Source: Rhodospirillaceae bacterium (lineage in GTDB: Bacteria > Pseudomonadota > Alphaproteobacteria > UBA828). From it: 64,000 nucleotides of DNA. How positions within the stretch are numbered: position 1 is the stretch's first letter; every line of letters begins with the position of its first letter. Positions 44,091 through 53,018 of the stretch are shown here, in pieces. Below the pieces are notes generated by a model that saw nothing but the letters and a program-made list of their open reading frames with translations, was not told the origin of the DNA and searched no databases. The DNA is taken from NCBI GenBank assembly GCA_002728135.1, contig PBVE01000012.1, forward strand, positions 1 through 64,000. Direction: 5' to 3'. The position numbers and the translations under genes were made by a program.

Positions 44091-45839
44091 ATGGCACGTT
44101 TACTTATTGCATTAACTTTAATACTGCTAGTATCTCCTAAAGTAATCTTTGCAGAGAATATTGATTGGAATAAAATAGAAAATTCCATTCAAAACAAAAT
44201 AAAGGGTCAGCCTGTACTTTCAAAAAATTGGATGGTTTCTGCAGCAAACCCTTATGCTGTCAAAGCTGGTGCTGAAATACTTTCAAGAGGAGGCTCAGCT
44301 GCAGACGCAATGGTAGCAATTCAAAGTGTTCTAGGTTTAGTCGAGCCCCAAAGTTCCGGATTAGGTGGGGGAGGTTTTTTACTATGGTTTGACTCAATTT
44401 CTAAAAACATTACTACCTTGGATGGTAGGGAAATGGCGTCGCGCCATGTTACTGCAGATTTATTTCAAGATGAAGATGGTAACCCCATAAAATTTTATGA
44501 TGCAGTTGTCGGAGGTAGATCTGTTGGCACACCCGGAATACCTGCGTTAATGTTAAGAGCACATCAACTCTGGGGCAAACTAGAATGGTCAAAATTATTT
44601 AATGGAGCAATAGAATTAGCAAAATCAGGTTTTATTGTATCCCCGAGACTATCAATGCTCATTGAGGTCGAAGAAAAAAACCTTTTAAAATTTAACAGAA
44701 CTGCAGATTATTTTTTTCCGGAAGGCAAGCGTATTACAAATGGTGATAAATTAAAGAACTATGACTACGCACAAACGTTAATTTCAATTGCACAAGATAA
44801 AACTGAATCTTTTTATAAAGGTGAAATAGCGAAAGATATTGTTAAAACAGTTCAATCTTCTTATATCAATCCAGGTACCCTAGATTTAATTGACCTTTCA
44901 AATTACCTAGTTAAGGAAAGGCCACCAGTATGTATTTTTTATCGCAATTTTAATGTATGTGGTATGGGGCCACCTTCCTCGGGAGGAATTACAGTTGGAC
45001 AAATTTTAGGTATCTTAGAACCTTACGAACTATCAATGATGGGGCCCAATTCAGTAGAATCATGGCGTTTAATTGGTGATGCTTCGCGTTTAGCTTTTGC
45101 CGATCGTGGGCGTTATATTGCGGATAGTGATTATGTTAAAGTCCCCATAAAAGATTTGCTGGACAAAAACTATCTAAAGAATCGCTCATTGTTATTACAA
45201 AGGGAAAAAGCCCTTAAAAAAATAATTCCTGGAATACCAACTTTTGATACTAAACCATTATTATCGGATGATGATAGCTTAGAAGTACCATCTACTTCTC
45301 ACATTTCCATTGTTGATAAATATGGAAATGTTTTATCTATGACAACCACCATTGAAAATACTTTTGGATCAAAATTAATGACCAAAGGTGGTTTCTTACT
45401 TAACAACGAAATAACCGATTTTTCTTTTCGTTCGCATATTAATGGTATTCCTGTAGCTAACAGAATTAGTCCTAAAAAAAGGCCTAGGTCATCAATGGCA
45501 CCAACGATTATATTAAAAAATGGGAAACCTTATTTAGTAGTTGGATCGCCAGGAGGTAGTAGAATTATAGGTTATGTTGCAAAATCCATAATAGCTCATA
45601 TTGATTGGGGTATGGATATACAGCAATCTCTTTCAATGCCCCACCTTATAAACAGATACGGAGTTTATGATCTGGAAAAAGGTACTGATGCAGAGGCCTT
45701 TGAAAGAAAGCTTATAGCAAAAGGTTTTAATGTTAGGCCCAGAACCCTCAATTCTGGGTTACACGCAATTAGAATTACTGAAAGTGGTCTAGAAGGAGGA
45801 GCTGACCCACGCCGTGAAGGTATTGCTTTAGGTAATTAA
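44091..45839 (+). CDS. ggt: Gamma-glutamyltransferase (periplasmic, canonical)
   Basis: The 582-residue enzyme transfers or hydrolyses gamma-glutamyl groups, for example of glutathione. A signal peptide (ARLLIALTLILLVSPKVIFA) directs it to the periplasm. GGSAADAMVAIQSVLGLVEPQSSGLGGGGF marks the large subunit. The autoprocessing site is in STSHISIVDKYGNVLSMTTT, with the nucleophilic Thr just before SH (about residue 403), followed by GGFLLNNEITDFSF. AGSPGGS-type loop (GSPGGSRII) is present. All catalytic motifs are intact, unlike the lipoprotein paralogue at 14.5-16.1 kb. Confidence 0.94.
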   Translation: MARLLIALTLILLVSPKVIFAENIDWNKIENSIQNKIKGQPVLSKNWMVSAANPYAVKAGAEILSRGGSAADAMVAIQSVLGLVEPQSSGLGGGGFLLWFDSISKNITTLDGREMASRHVTADLFQDEDGNPIKFYDAVVGGRSVGTPGIPALMLRAHQLWGKLEWSKLFNGAIELAKSGFIVSPRLSMLIEVEEKNLLKFNRTADYFFPEGKRITNGDKLKNYDYAQTLISIAQDKTESFYKGEIAKDIVKTVQSSYINPGTLDLIDLSNYLVKERPPVCIFYRNFNVCGMGPPSSGGITVGQILGILEPYELSMMGPNSVESWRLIGDASRLAFADRGRYIADSDYVKVPIKDLLDKNYLKNRSLLLQREKALKKIIPGIPTFDTKPLLSDDDSLEVPSTSHISIVDKYGNVLSMTTTIENTFGSKLMTKGGFLLNNEITDFSFRSHINGIPVANRISPKKRPRSSMAPTIILKNGKPYLVVGSPGGSRIIGYVAKSIIAHIDWGMDIQQSLSMPHLINRYGVYDLEKGTDAEAFERKLIAKGFNVRPRTLNSGLHAIRITESGLEGGADPRREGIALGN

Positions 45840-45901
45840 CGTGATTACCAATATTTTTTCTATTTTAATCGATGGAAAACACAAGGATCTAGAAAGTAAG
45901 A

Positions 45902-46294
45902 TCAATGATCTCCCGATAATTTATCTAAAATTGGACAACTAGGTCTATCATCTCCATTACAAGTGTTCACTAAATGCATTAATTCAAACTTTAAAGATTT
46001 AAGCTTTGTTAATTTATCATTAATCCCATCAATATGTTTTTTAGCAATTTTTCTAACATCAGAACTTGCTCTATTTGTATCTTCATACAAGCTTAACAAC
46101 TCACGACATTGATTTATTGGAAAACCAAATTGTCTTGATTTACTTATAAATATAAGTTTTTTCACATCTGTCTCATTGTAATCTCGATAACCATTTTCCA
46201 AAATATTAGAAGGCTTTACGAGTGTAATTTCATCATAATATCTAACTGTCTTAACAGGTAACCCACATTTTTTAGCTGCACTACTTATACGCAT
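45902..46294 (-). CDS. cueR: MerR-family copper-responsive regulator, CueR-like
   Basis: The 130-residue protein has the MerR winged-helix start MRISSAAKKCGLPVKTVRYYDE, a coiled-coil dimerisation helix (about 78-110) and a C-terminal metal loop CNGDDRPSCPILDKLSGD. The two cysteines are spaced as in CueR, whose loop binds Cu(I). This suggests copper or another coinage metal sensing. It is divergent from the DUF4396 gene, and the shared 83-bp gap contains a CueR-type half-operator. No CopA ATPase is in the window. Confidence 0.9.
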   Translation of the reverse strand: MRISSAAKKCGLPVKTVRYYDEITLVKPSNILENGYRDYNETDVKKLIFISKSRQFGFPINQCRELLSLYEDTNRASSDVRKIAKKHIDGINDKLTKLKSLKFELMHLVNTCNGDDRPSCPILDKLSGDH

Positions 46295-46304
46295 ATTTTT
46301 TCCC

Positions 46305-46335
46305 TTGACCTTCTAGTTACTGTATACCTTTTGAT
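46305..46335 (+). promoter_or_regulatory. Candidate CueR/MerR-type promoter for the DUF4396 gene
   Basis: TTGACC (46305-46310) is followed by TTCTAGTTACTG, the classical left part of CueR-type operators, and a 19-bp spacer before a weak -10 (TTTGAT, 46330-46335). The expected right half GAAGGT is replaced by TATACC, so only half of the dyad is preserved. The overlong spacer is the feature that MerR proteins correct by twisting DNA. Confidence 0.55.
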
Positions 46336-46377
46336 ATCCCATAAATTACATATAGATACAAATGTATTGGAATTTAT

Positions 46378-46812
46378 ATGCAAAAAATAAACGTAAATTT
46401 GTACTCTAGAAATACTTTGAAAGTCGCATCGCGAAATACAATGTGGTGTTTAATAGGTTGTTCATTTGGTGATTTGGGTACAATACTTTTTTTTCAACTT
46501 ATGGGAATAACTTGGCATTCAATGTTTATTATGCTTTTAGCAGTAATAAATGGAATTTTGTCGTCAATTTTTTTAGAGACAATTATTCTAACTCGTCAAT
46601 TACCTTTTAGGTTGGCTTTTAAAACAGCAATTGGAATGTCAATAATTTCTATGATCGCTATGGAAATTGCAATGAACACTGTTGATTTTTATATAATAGG
46701 CGAAGCAAAGTTAACGTGGTGGATCATACCGATAATGCTTCTAGCTGGCTTTTTTACTGCACTACCATATAATTACTTTCGTCTTAAGAAATATGGTAAA
46801 TCGTGTCATTGA
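46378..46812 (+). CDS. DUF4396-like integral membrane protein
   Basis: The 144-residue protein has about four transmembrane helices. TMWCLIGCSFGDLGTI, IAMEIAMNTVDF and a C-terminal PYNYFRLKKYGKSCH with terminal Cys-His resemble the DUF4396 family, whose members are often fused to or encoded near copper and heavy-metal proteins. Its divergence from a CueR-like regulator and the operator between them suggest metal-induced expression. A role in copper handling is inferred, and the Met, Cys and His content would suit it. Confidence 0.78.
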   Translation: MQKINVNLYSRNTLKVASRNTMWCLIGCSFGDLGTILFFQLMGITWHSMFIMLLAVINGILSSIFLETIILTRQLPFRLAFKTAIGMSIISMIAMEIAMNTVDFYIIGEAKLTWWIIPIMLLAGFFTALPYNYFRLKKYGKSCH

Positions 46813-46898
46813 TATATTATGAAGAAACAATAAACACCTAATATATAACATTAGTTATTTTATTTATGTTATTGATATAATTGTATATTTATTATATT

Positions 46899-47165
46899 AT
46901 GACCCGTATATTTGCATCACTGATAGTCGTACTACTCCTCTTTCCTGCCATAGCTTTTGCAGAGAGTGTGGACATTGATGATTTGGTTATACGCGATGGG
47001 CTTTACTATAAAAAGTTTATTGATGAGCCATTCGATGGTGAGGTGACGGTGAAAACGCAATGTAAATTTGTTGACGGCAAAAACAATGGGCCTTGGGTTA
47101 GGTATCACGAAAATGGCCAGCTTCGAGAAAAAGGAACTTATAAGAACGGTGTGAAGGTGAATTAA
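46899..47165 (+). CDS. Small exported MORN-type repeat protein
   Basis: From the ATG at 46899 the product is 88 residues: a signal peptide (MTRIFASLIVVLLLFPAIAFA, cleavage after AFA) and a short mature part. The mature part has MORN-like repeats (KNNGPWVRYHENGQLREKGTYKNG), as in the YwqK-type family. Members usually have more repeats, so this one looks shortened at its C-terminus. It ends only 2 bp before the 3' end of the convergent tRNA-Glu. A TTG at 46881 would add six residues and is less likely. Confidence 0.75.
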   Translation: MTRIFASLIVVLLLFPAIAFAESVDIDDLVIRDGLYYKKFIDEPFDGEVTVKTQCKFVDGKNNGPWVRYHENGQLREKGTYKNGVKVN

Positions 47166-47167
47166 GG

Positions 47168-47242
47168 TGGTGACCCCTACGGGACTCGAACCCGTGTTTC
47201 CGCCGTGAAAGGGCGATGTCCTAACCGCTAGACGAAGGGGTC
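47168..47242 (-). tRNA. tRNA-Glu (UUC)
   Basis: The minus strand reads GACCCCTTCGTCTAGCGGTT and ends GTAGGGGTC-A-CCA. The acceptor stem GACCCC/GGGGTC pairs, the anticodon arm TCGCC-CTTTCAC-GGCGG shows anticodon TTC, and the T arm contains GGTTCGAGTCC. The CCA end is encoded (47170-47168). It is the only RNA gene recognised in the window and lies between the MORN gene and recJ. Confidence 0.97.
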
Positions 47243-47333
47243 GTCCAGTAATGCTAATTAAACTGTTCACATATAAAAATCAACTGATTCGTGTTTTAAA
47301 AATATACAATATAATAAATACACATGCTTTATC

Positions 47334-49142
47334 TTATGCAGGAGAAGCATCAACAAGAATAAATTGGAGATTCTTTCTTCCTCTCCAATGATTTATTCTT
47401 AAATATCCAGCAAGATTAATTAAACTATCTCCGCTAGAAAGAAGATAATTGCCAAGTTCGGTATCTACACTTCGAAAAGCGATACCCTCGATCTTTCGTC
47501 CAGTCTCACCTAAAATACTACATCTAACATGTCCTTGGCCTACTACGTTAACCTGATTTAATCGTGCTCTTGCAATAGCATATCTTGGTTCAGTATTTCC
47601 TGCACCAAAGGGGCTAAGTTGCTCTAGGGTTTCCGCAAGCTTCAAATTTAAACCTTCAACAGTTAAAACACCGTCTAAGTTTAGACTTCTATTCTCTTTT
47701 GCTAATTTCACAGACTCAGATAACCTAAGAGAAATAAATTCAGACAGCTCCTCAAGCTTTTCAAATTCTAAAGAAAATCCAGCTGCCATTTTATGACCAC
47801 CACCATTTAAGACTAGACCTGCTTGCCTTGCTGCAGTGATTACAGCTCCAATATCAACTCCATGTATAGACCGGCAAGATGCACGTCCAATATTATTATC
47901 GAAAGCAATAACAATTGCTGGTTTTCCGAATTTCTCCTTTATTCTACTTGCTACAATTCCTGTTACACCAGGATGCCACCCATCACCCGCAGTAATTAAA
48001 ACTGGTACCTCCTCAACATTAATCTCTCGCATAAGAATTTGGTTAATTGCAGCGTCTAATATGTCAGATTCAATATTCCTTCTTTCCTGATTGTAAGAAT
48101 CTAGTCTCTCTGCTAACGCATCTGCTTCAGGTCTATCCTTTGTAACGAGAATTCGAGTTCCAAGGCTAGGTTCTCCCACCCTTCCTCCTGCATTTAGCCT
48201 AGGGCCAATAACAAAGCCTAAATGAAATGAATTTAACGCAGTTTCTATGCCAGCGACATCTGATAAAGCAGATATACCAAAGTTTTTTCTATACCCCATA
48301 ACTTTGAGACCTTGCCGAACAAAGGCACGATTTAAGCCGATAAGAGGCACTACATCACAAACTGTGCCTAGTGCAACCAAATCAAGTAGCATCAATAGGT
48401 CAGGCTCACTTAATTTGGAAGCTGTAGAAAATTTTTTGTTTTTACGTAGCCTAGCATTCAAGGCCACAATAAGCAGGAAAGTAACCCCAACTGCAGCAAG
48501 CTCTCCATAACCGCTTTCTTCATCTAACCTATTTGGATTTACTACAGCGAATGCATCTGGAAGCCTAGCTTCAGCAACATGATGATCTATCACTATAATA
48601 TCAAGGCCAAGTTGTTTTGCATCTGATAAGGGCTCAAACGCTGAAATACCACAATCAACCGTTACAACTACCTTAGCCCCAGCTGAATGTAGATAAGTTA
48701 AAGCTGAAGTGTTTGGCCCGTAACCTTCTTTAGTACGGTCAGGAACATAGCTAATTGTTTCACATCCAACTGACTCCAGGTAACGCAGGATCAAAGCTCC
48801 AGAAGTAGCTCCATCAACATCGTAATCACCAAATATAGCAACAAGTTCTTTATCATTTATTGCTTTCTCAAGTCTTGAAACAGCAGACTTCATATCTTTG
48901 AACTTGAAGGGGTCAGGCATTAGATTACGAATGGTAGGGTTTAAGAAATCACTTATCTCTTCATCAGGAATTCCACGCCCTACTATTGCCCTAGCAACAA
49001 CCTCTGGAATTTCATTTGCTTGTGAAACTGCTATTGATGAACGAGTATCAATAGAACGATTTTGCCACACAAGTCCCGAAACGGAAGATTGCACACCTAG
49101 AATTATATCTGTATCGACGATGTCATGCCCTTGTGTTTGCAA
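47334..49142 (-). CDS. recJ: Single-stranded-DNA-specific 5'-3' exonuclease RecJ
   Basis: RecJ degrades single-stranded DNA in the RecF recombination pathway and in mismatch and base excision repair. The DHH phosphoesterase motifs are clear: AIFGDYDVDGATSGA (about 97-111), TVDCGIS, VIDHHVAE (about 185-192) and the DHHA1 motif GGGHKMAAGFS near 470. The OB-fold C-terminal part is present. Length (602) is close to E. coli RecJ (577). It is followed downstream by tRNA-Glu and preceded by glpX with 6 bp between them, the usual alphaproteobacterial hom–glpX–recJ order. Confidence 0.97.
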   Translation of the reverse strand: MQTQGHDIVDTDIILGVQSSVSGLVWQNRSIDTRSSIAVSQANEIPEVVARAIVGRGIPDEEISDFLNPTIRNLMPDPFKFKDMKSAVSRLEKAINDKELVAIFGDYDVDGATSGALILRYLESVGCETISYVPDRTKEGYGPNTSALTYLHSAGAKVVVTVDCGISAFEPLSDAKQLGLDIIVIDHHVAEARLPDAFAVVNPNRLDEESGYGELAAVGVTFLLIVALNARLRKNKKFSTASKLSEPDLLMLLDLVALGTVCDVVPLIGLNRAFVRQGLKVMGYRKNFGISALSDVAGIETALNSFHLGFVIGPRLNAGGRVGEPSLGTRILVTKDRPEADALAERLDSYNQERRNIESDILDAAINQILMREINVEEVPVLITAGDGWHPGVTGIVASRIKEKFGKPAIVIAFDNNIGRASCRSIHGVDIGAVITAARQAGLVLNGGGHKMAAGFSLEFEKLEELSEFISLRLSESVKLAKENRSLNLDGVLTVEGLNLKLAETLEQLSPFGAGNTEPRYAIARARLNQVNVVGQGHVRCSILGETGRKIEGIAFRSVDTELGNYLLSSGDSLINLAGYLRINHWRGRKNLQFILVDASPA

Positions 49143-49148
49143 AAAACC

Positions 49149-50135
49149 TCACTCTTTACCAGCCACACCACGAAAATATTCATGCTCAGCTTGTATTAAT
49201 CTTAATGTTCCTGTTGCTGAGCGCATAACTACCGAATGTGTATAAGCACCGTCCTTAAAGGTATGCACTCCCTTTAACATTGCACCATCGGTCACTCCTG
49301 TAGCTGCGAACATAACCTCTCCACCAGCGAGCTCCTCAAGTTTATAGCACCTATTGAGATCTTCAATACCCATTGATATGGCTCTAGCCTTTTCTTCATC
49401 ATTTCTAAAAGTCAAGCGGCCCATCATTTGGCCACCTATGCACCTAAGTGCTGCAGCAGCCAACACTCCCTCTGGAGCACCTCCAATTCCCATATATATA
49501 TCAACAGTTGGATTAAGTCGTGTTGTTGCAATTACCCCTGCGACATCTCCATCTTTTATAAGCTGTATACGTGCTCCACTTTCTCTTACTTTAGCAATTT
49601 TTTCCTCATGTCTTGGTCTATCAAGAATAAGCACCATAAGGTCGCTAATATCGCATTTTTTTGCTTTTGATAGCTCTTTAAGATTTACTATGGGAGCAGC
49701 ATCTAATTCAACTAAATCACTTGGCAATCCGTCCCCCACTGCTATTTTATCCATATAAGTATCGGGAGCGTTTAAAAACCCTCCTTCTTCTGCAAAAGCC
49801 ATGACTGCTAAAGCATTTGCCCCCCCTGTTGCACAGATTGTTGTACCCTCAAGTGGGTCTAGAGCAATATCCACTTTGGGACCATTTCCTGCCCCAACTT
49901 TCTCACCAATATATAACATTGGTGCTTCATCTCTCTCACCCTCTCCAATGACAACCGTACCCTCAATATCCAATGCATTAAGTGATTTTCTCATTGCATC
50001 AACTGCAGCCTGATCGGCTGCAACTTCATCACCACAGCCTATAAGCCTTGAGGCGGCACGTGCTGCAGACTCTGTCACCCTAACAGCTTCAAGAGCTAAA
50101 TTACGGTCAAGAAGAATTGGTTCATCTCGGTCCAT
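49149..50135 (-). CDS. glpX: Class II fructose-1,6-bisphosphatase
   Basis: The 328-residue GlpX-type phosphatase makes fructose 6-phosphate in gluconeogenesis. GEGERDEAPMLYIGE (metal-binding Glu/Asp) and ALDPLEGTTICATG (DPLEGT signature) are intact, with VGDGLPSDL, IGGAPEGVLAAAALRCIGG and GVTDGAMLKGV further along. No class I FBPase is in the window. It sits between hom and recJ on the minus strand with very short gaps, so the three are probably one operon. Confidence 0.97.
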   Translation of the reverse strand: MDRDEPILLDRNLALEAVRVTESAARAASRLIGCGDEVAADQAAVDAMRKSLNALDIEGTVVIGEGERDEAPMLYIGEKVGAGNGPKVDIALDPLEGTTICATGGANALAVMAFAEEGGFLNAPDTYMDKIAVGDGLPSDLVELDAAPIVNLKELSKAKKCDISDLMVLILDRPRHEEKIAKVRESGARIQLIKDGDVAGVIATTRLNPTVDIYMGIGGAPEGVLAAAALRCIGGQMMGRLTFRNDEEKARAISMGIEDLNRCYKLEELAGGEVMFAATGVTDGAMLKGVHTFKDGAYTHSVVMRSATGTLRLIQAEHEYFRGVAGKE

Positions 50136-50158
50136 GGTTTACCTCGCTCTAAACCTCT

Positions 50159-51463
50159 CTAAATTTTCTCAATTCTTATCATACAAGGCTCTTCTACTAC
50201 TGCAGACAGTTTACTTACTGCCTTAAGGGCAATACGAACAGCACCTTCTTTTGCATCGTGAGTAGTCAATACCACAGGGACAGCGTCACCAGGGTTTCTT
50301 GCACGCTGAATCATTGACTCTACAGATACATTTTGATCCCGAAGACAAGCCGAAATATCAGCTATAACTCCCGGTTTATCAACCAACATTAAACGAATAT
50401 AATATGGTCCAACAATATCATCCATTGAGACAATATTCTTTCTTTTTAGGTTATGAACCGGAATTCCAAATGTGTGTGTATACTGCCCTCTTGCAATATC
50501 AATCAAATCACTTACAACTGCAGATGCAGTAGCATTGCCGCCAGCTCCAGGCCCTTCAAAAATTGAGTTGCCAACAAAACTGCCGTTTATGACAACCGCA
50601 TTATTCACGCCATCAACACGTGCAATTGTAGATTCTTCTGAAATCATGCAAGGATGAACTCTATTTTCAATTCCAGCCAATGTTTGTCTGGCTATCGCTA
50701 ATAGCTTCACTCTATATCCTAGTTCTGCAGCATAAGCGATATCTAGAGCACTTATATGCCTGATACCTTCTATATGAATAGACTCAAAGTCAGGTTTCAT
50801 GCCAAATGCTAAACTACTCAAAAGGCAAATTTTATGAGCCGAGTCAGCACCATCTATATCAGCAGATGGTTCACTTTCAGCATAACCAAGTTGTTGTGCT
50901 TCTCTCAGAACATCATTAAATTCAATAGGATTTCCGTTAGAAATTGAATTATACATTCTTGTTAGAATAAAATTACATGTTCCATTTAGAATTCCAAACA
51001 CACCTAATATGCTGTTGCCGGCAAAGCCTTCACGCATAGATTTTATAATTGGAATACCACCGGCTACTGCAGCCTCGAAACATAACTGGACACCTTTTTC
51101 TTCAGCTAAATTAGATAATTTATCTCCATGGATAGCCAACATTGCTTTATTTGCTGTTACAAGATGCTTTCCTGAAGATAAAGCTGCTCGAGTCAAATCA
51201 AGAGCAACCCCAGACTCGCCGCCTATTAACTCGCAGACAACATCTATATCTGGACACTCTGCCATTGTGAGAGGATCGTCTACCCATTTTACTTTAGAAA
51301 AATCAAAATCTCTTAATTTTTCTTTATTTCTGGCACTTACCATTAATATTTCTATCTGCCTGCCACAACGTTCTTCAATTATGCTCTTTTCTTTTAAGAG
51401 CAAATTGAAAAGTCCTGAGCCTACATTGCCAAGGCCAGCCACACCTATACGTAAGGACTTCAA
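50159..51463 (-). CDS. hom: Homoserine dehydrogenase
   Basis: This NAD(P)-dependent enzyme reduces aspartate semialdehyde to homoserine for threonine and methionine synthesis. The 434 residues comprise the Rossmann domain (GVAGLGNVGSGLF), the catalytic domain (FEAAVAGGIPIIKSMREG, GILNGTCNFILT, DIDGADSAHKICLLSSLAFG) and a C-terminal ACT domain (about 350-434, VDKPGVIADISACLRDQNVSVESMIQR) that commonly gives threonine feedback control. It heads the hom–glpX–recJ group. There is no fused aspartokinase. Confidence 0.97.
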   Translation of the reverse strand: MKSLRIGVAGLGNVGSGLFNLLLKEKSIIEERCGRQIEILMVSARNKEKLRDFDFSKVKWVDDPLTMAECPDIDVVCELIGGESGVALDLTRAALSSGKHLVTANKAMLAIHGDKLSNLAEEKGVQLCFEAAVAGGIPIIKSMREGFAGNSILGVFGILNGTCNFILTRMYNSISNGNPIEFNDVLREAQQLGYAESEPSADIDGADSAHKICLLSSLAFGMKPDFESIHIEGIRHISALDIAYAAELGYRVKLLAIARQTLAGIENRVHPCMISEESTIARVDGVNNAVVINGSFVGNSIFEGPGAGGNATASAVVSDLIDIARGQYTHTFGIPVHNLKRKNIVSMDDIVGPYYIRLMLVDKPGVIADISACLRDQNVSVESMIQRARNPGDAVPVVLTTHDAKEGAVRIALKAVSKLSAVVEEPCMIRIEKI

Positions 51464-51539
51464 TTCTCATTTCCTATAAAATAAATTTTATATAAATTTC
51501 TGAACTAAGTGTTTTCAAAAAACAGCTCCAAAACAAAAA

Positions 51540-52739
51540 CTAATATTCAATATATATTTCTGTTCTCTGATTCTCGCGTTCACCAGATGGCATATATTCA
51601 TGGGCAACTGGCTCTTTGTCAGCCATCGCTATTACCTCAAGCTTATCTGCTGGTACTCCATGTCGCATCAAAATTTTTGCAACCACATTAGCTCGATCAA
51701 CCGAAATATTAAAATTCACAATTTTTCTATCATCAATCTCTAAATCTCGAGTTCTACTACTAGCATGTCCAATAACCTTAATAGTTCCTCCAAAATCAAG
51801 ACAGAGCTTACTAACTTCTTTTAAAGTCTTATGATCTTCTCCAGAAAGACCGCTAGATCCTGTCCCAAAATTTATGGTCGCAGCAAGAAAAGACACACGA
51901 GCTCCTGAAAACTCTTCTTTTAAACCAGATACTTCGTTTTGCATTTGTGAGTCGGTCCATTCAGAGTCCTGCTGAGAATTAGAAGTGAGCTCAAGATCAA
52001 TCTTATCACTTACAATTGATCCACCTGACTCAAAGAAACGTTTATTAAAATTATCTCTAAAAACATCGATTTCTTCTCCCAAACCTAAATGAATTGAATC
52101 AGATTCTATATAAACGTTAGATTGCTGACTATTTCTAATATTTTCTGACCTATTAAAATTCTTAGAGGTATTTATTTCATCATTGAATGAGATGTCAGAG
52201 TTTATTAAATCATCACTGGGAGAATTACTATTTACGTCAGCTAGCCTTTGTTGCCCCGCTAATATTTCAGAATCTAAATCACCAACATCATCTACGTCAA
52301 TAAAGTCATCCTCTAGATAACGACTTCTCAGGGTTTCTTCTGTATGGCGCGAATTATCTCTTACTGCTATAAGTCCCTCTTCTACCTGTGCAAGTTCCTC
52401 TGGATCAAATGAACGCCTAGAAACAGTATCACTAGAGGTTAGAATAGGGAATTCCTCATCCTCATTAATCCATAAATCATCTTCAGATTCGTATACATTT
52501 GAATTATCAAGGATCAAGTCAGAGGAATTATCTTCATCATCTCCCCACAGATATCCCGTAAAATCCAAATCATCTAGATAGTTAGTAACGTCTAACTCTT
52601 CTGGCAACCATGAGCATGCACTCAAAAAGACAGCTGGAGTTATCAATACAAATATTATTACCGCAACTCTAGGCAGTGTCCTGATTTTACGGAGAAAAGA
52701 GACACCCCGCTTAAATTTCGATTTATGGGCCATTTCCAT
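51540..52739 (-). CDS. OmpA-family lipoprotein with long acidic N-terminal region
   Basis: The 399-residue protein has an N-terminal membrane/lipoprotein signal (VAVIIFVLITPAVFLSAC, lipobox cysteine about 42), then about 230 acidic, Asp/Glu/Ser/Asn-rich residues with no recognisable fold. The C-terminal OmpA domain (about 285-399) has the peptidoglycan-binding pattern (KVIGHASSRTRDLEID, NISVDRANVVAKILMRHGVPADKLEV, ENQRTEIYI). It probably tethers the outer membrane or a complex to peptidoglycan. The middle region is unusual in length and may be a spacer. Confidence 0.88.
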   Translation of the reverse strand: MEMAHKSKFKRGVSFLRKIRTLPRVAVIIFVLITPAVFLSACSWLPEELDVTNYLDDLDFTGYLWGDDEDNSSDLILDNSNVYESEDDLWINEDEEFPILTSSDTVSRRSFDPEELAQVEEGLIAVRDNSRHTEETLRSRYLEDDFIDVDDVGDLDSEILAGQQRLADVNSNSPSDDLINSDISFNDEINTSKNFNRSENIRNSQQSNVYIESDSIHLGLGEEIDVFRDNFNKRFFESGGSIVSDKIDLELTSNSQQDSEWTDSQMQNEVSGLKEEFSGARVSFLAATINFGTGSSGLSGEDHKTLKEVSKLCLDFGGTIKVIGHASSRTRDLEIDDRKIVNFNISVDRANVVAKILMRHGVPADKLEVIAMADKEPVAHEYMPSGERENQRTEIYIEY

Positions 52740-53018
52740 GCGTGTCCTGCCCTGTATTTAGCTGCTAAGCTTAATGACAATATATTTCATCATTGTTCCT
52801 ACCACAGATTAGCAAAACTTGAAGGTCTTTTTTATAAATTTACCTATGAATATTGAAATTATATGAGTAAAGATGCCACATACCAACATATTCTGTCTTT
52901 AAAAATCGATTAACAATACATTTCTATCTGAAATTAGCTTAAAAACCATTTATGTAAAATAAATAATTTAAAGATATTTATAATTTACCTCGGTTAAGTT
53001 GATAAAAAAACATGTAAA
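52740..53018. other. 279-bp A+T-rich intergenic region
   Basis: The promoter of the OmpA lipoprotein must lie here. Apart from the small palindrome TTAGCTGCTAA near 52758, no structure, RNA gene or small protein was recognised. Confidence 0.4.

Noticed and set aside
49354-49758. A 134-codon plus-strand frame inside glpX
   Set aside because: It is antisense to an intact, conserved enzyme and has no family pattern.
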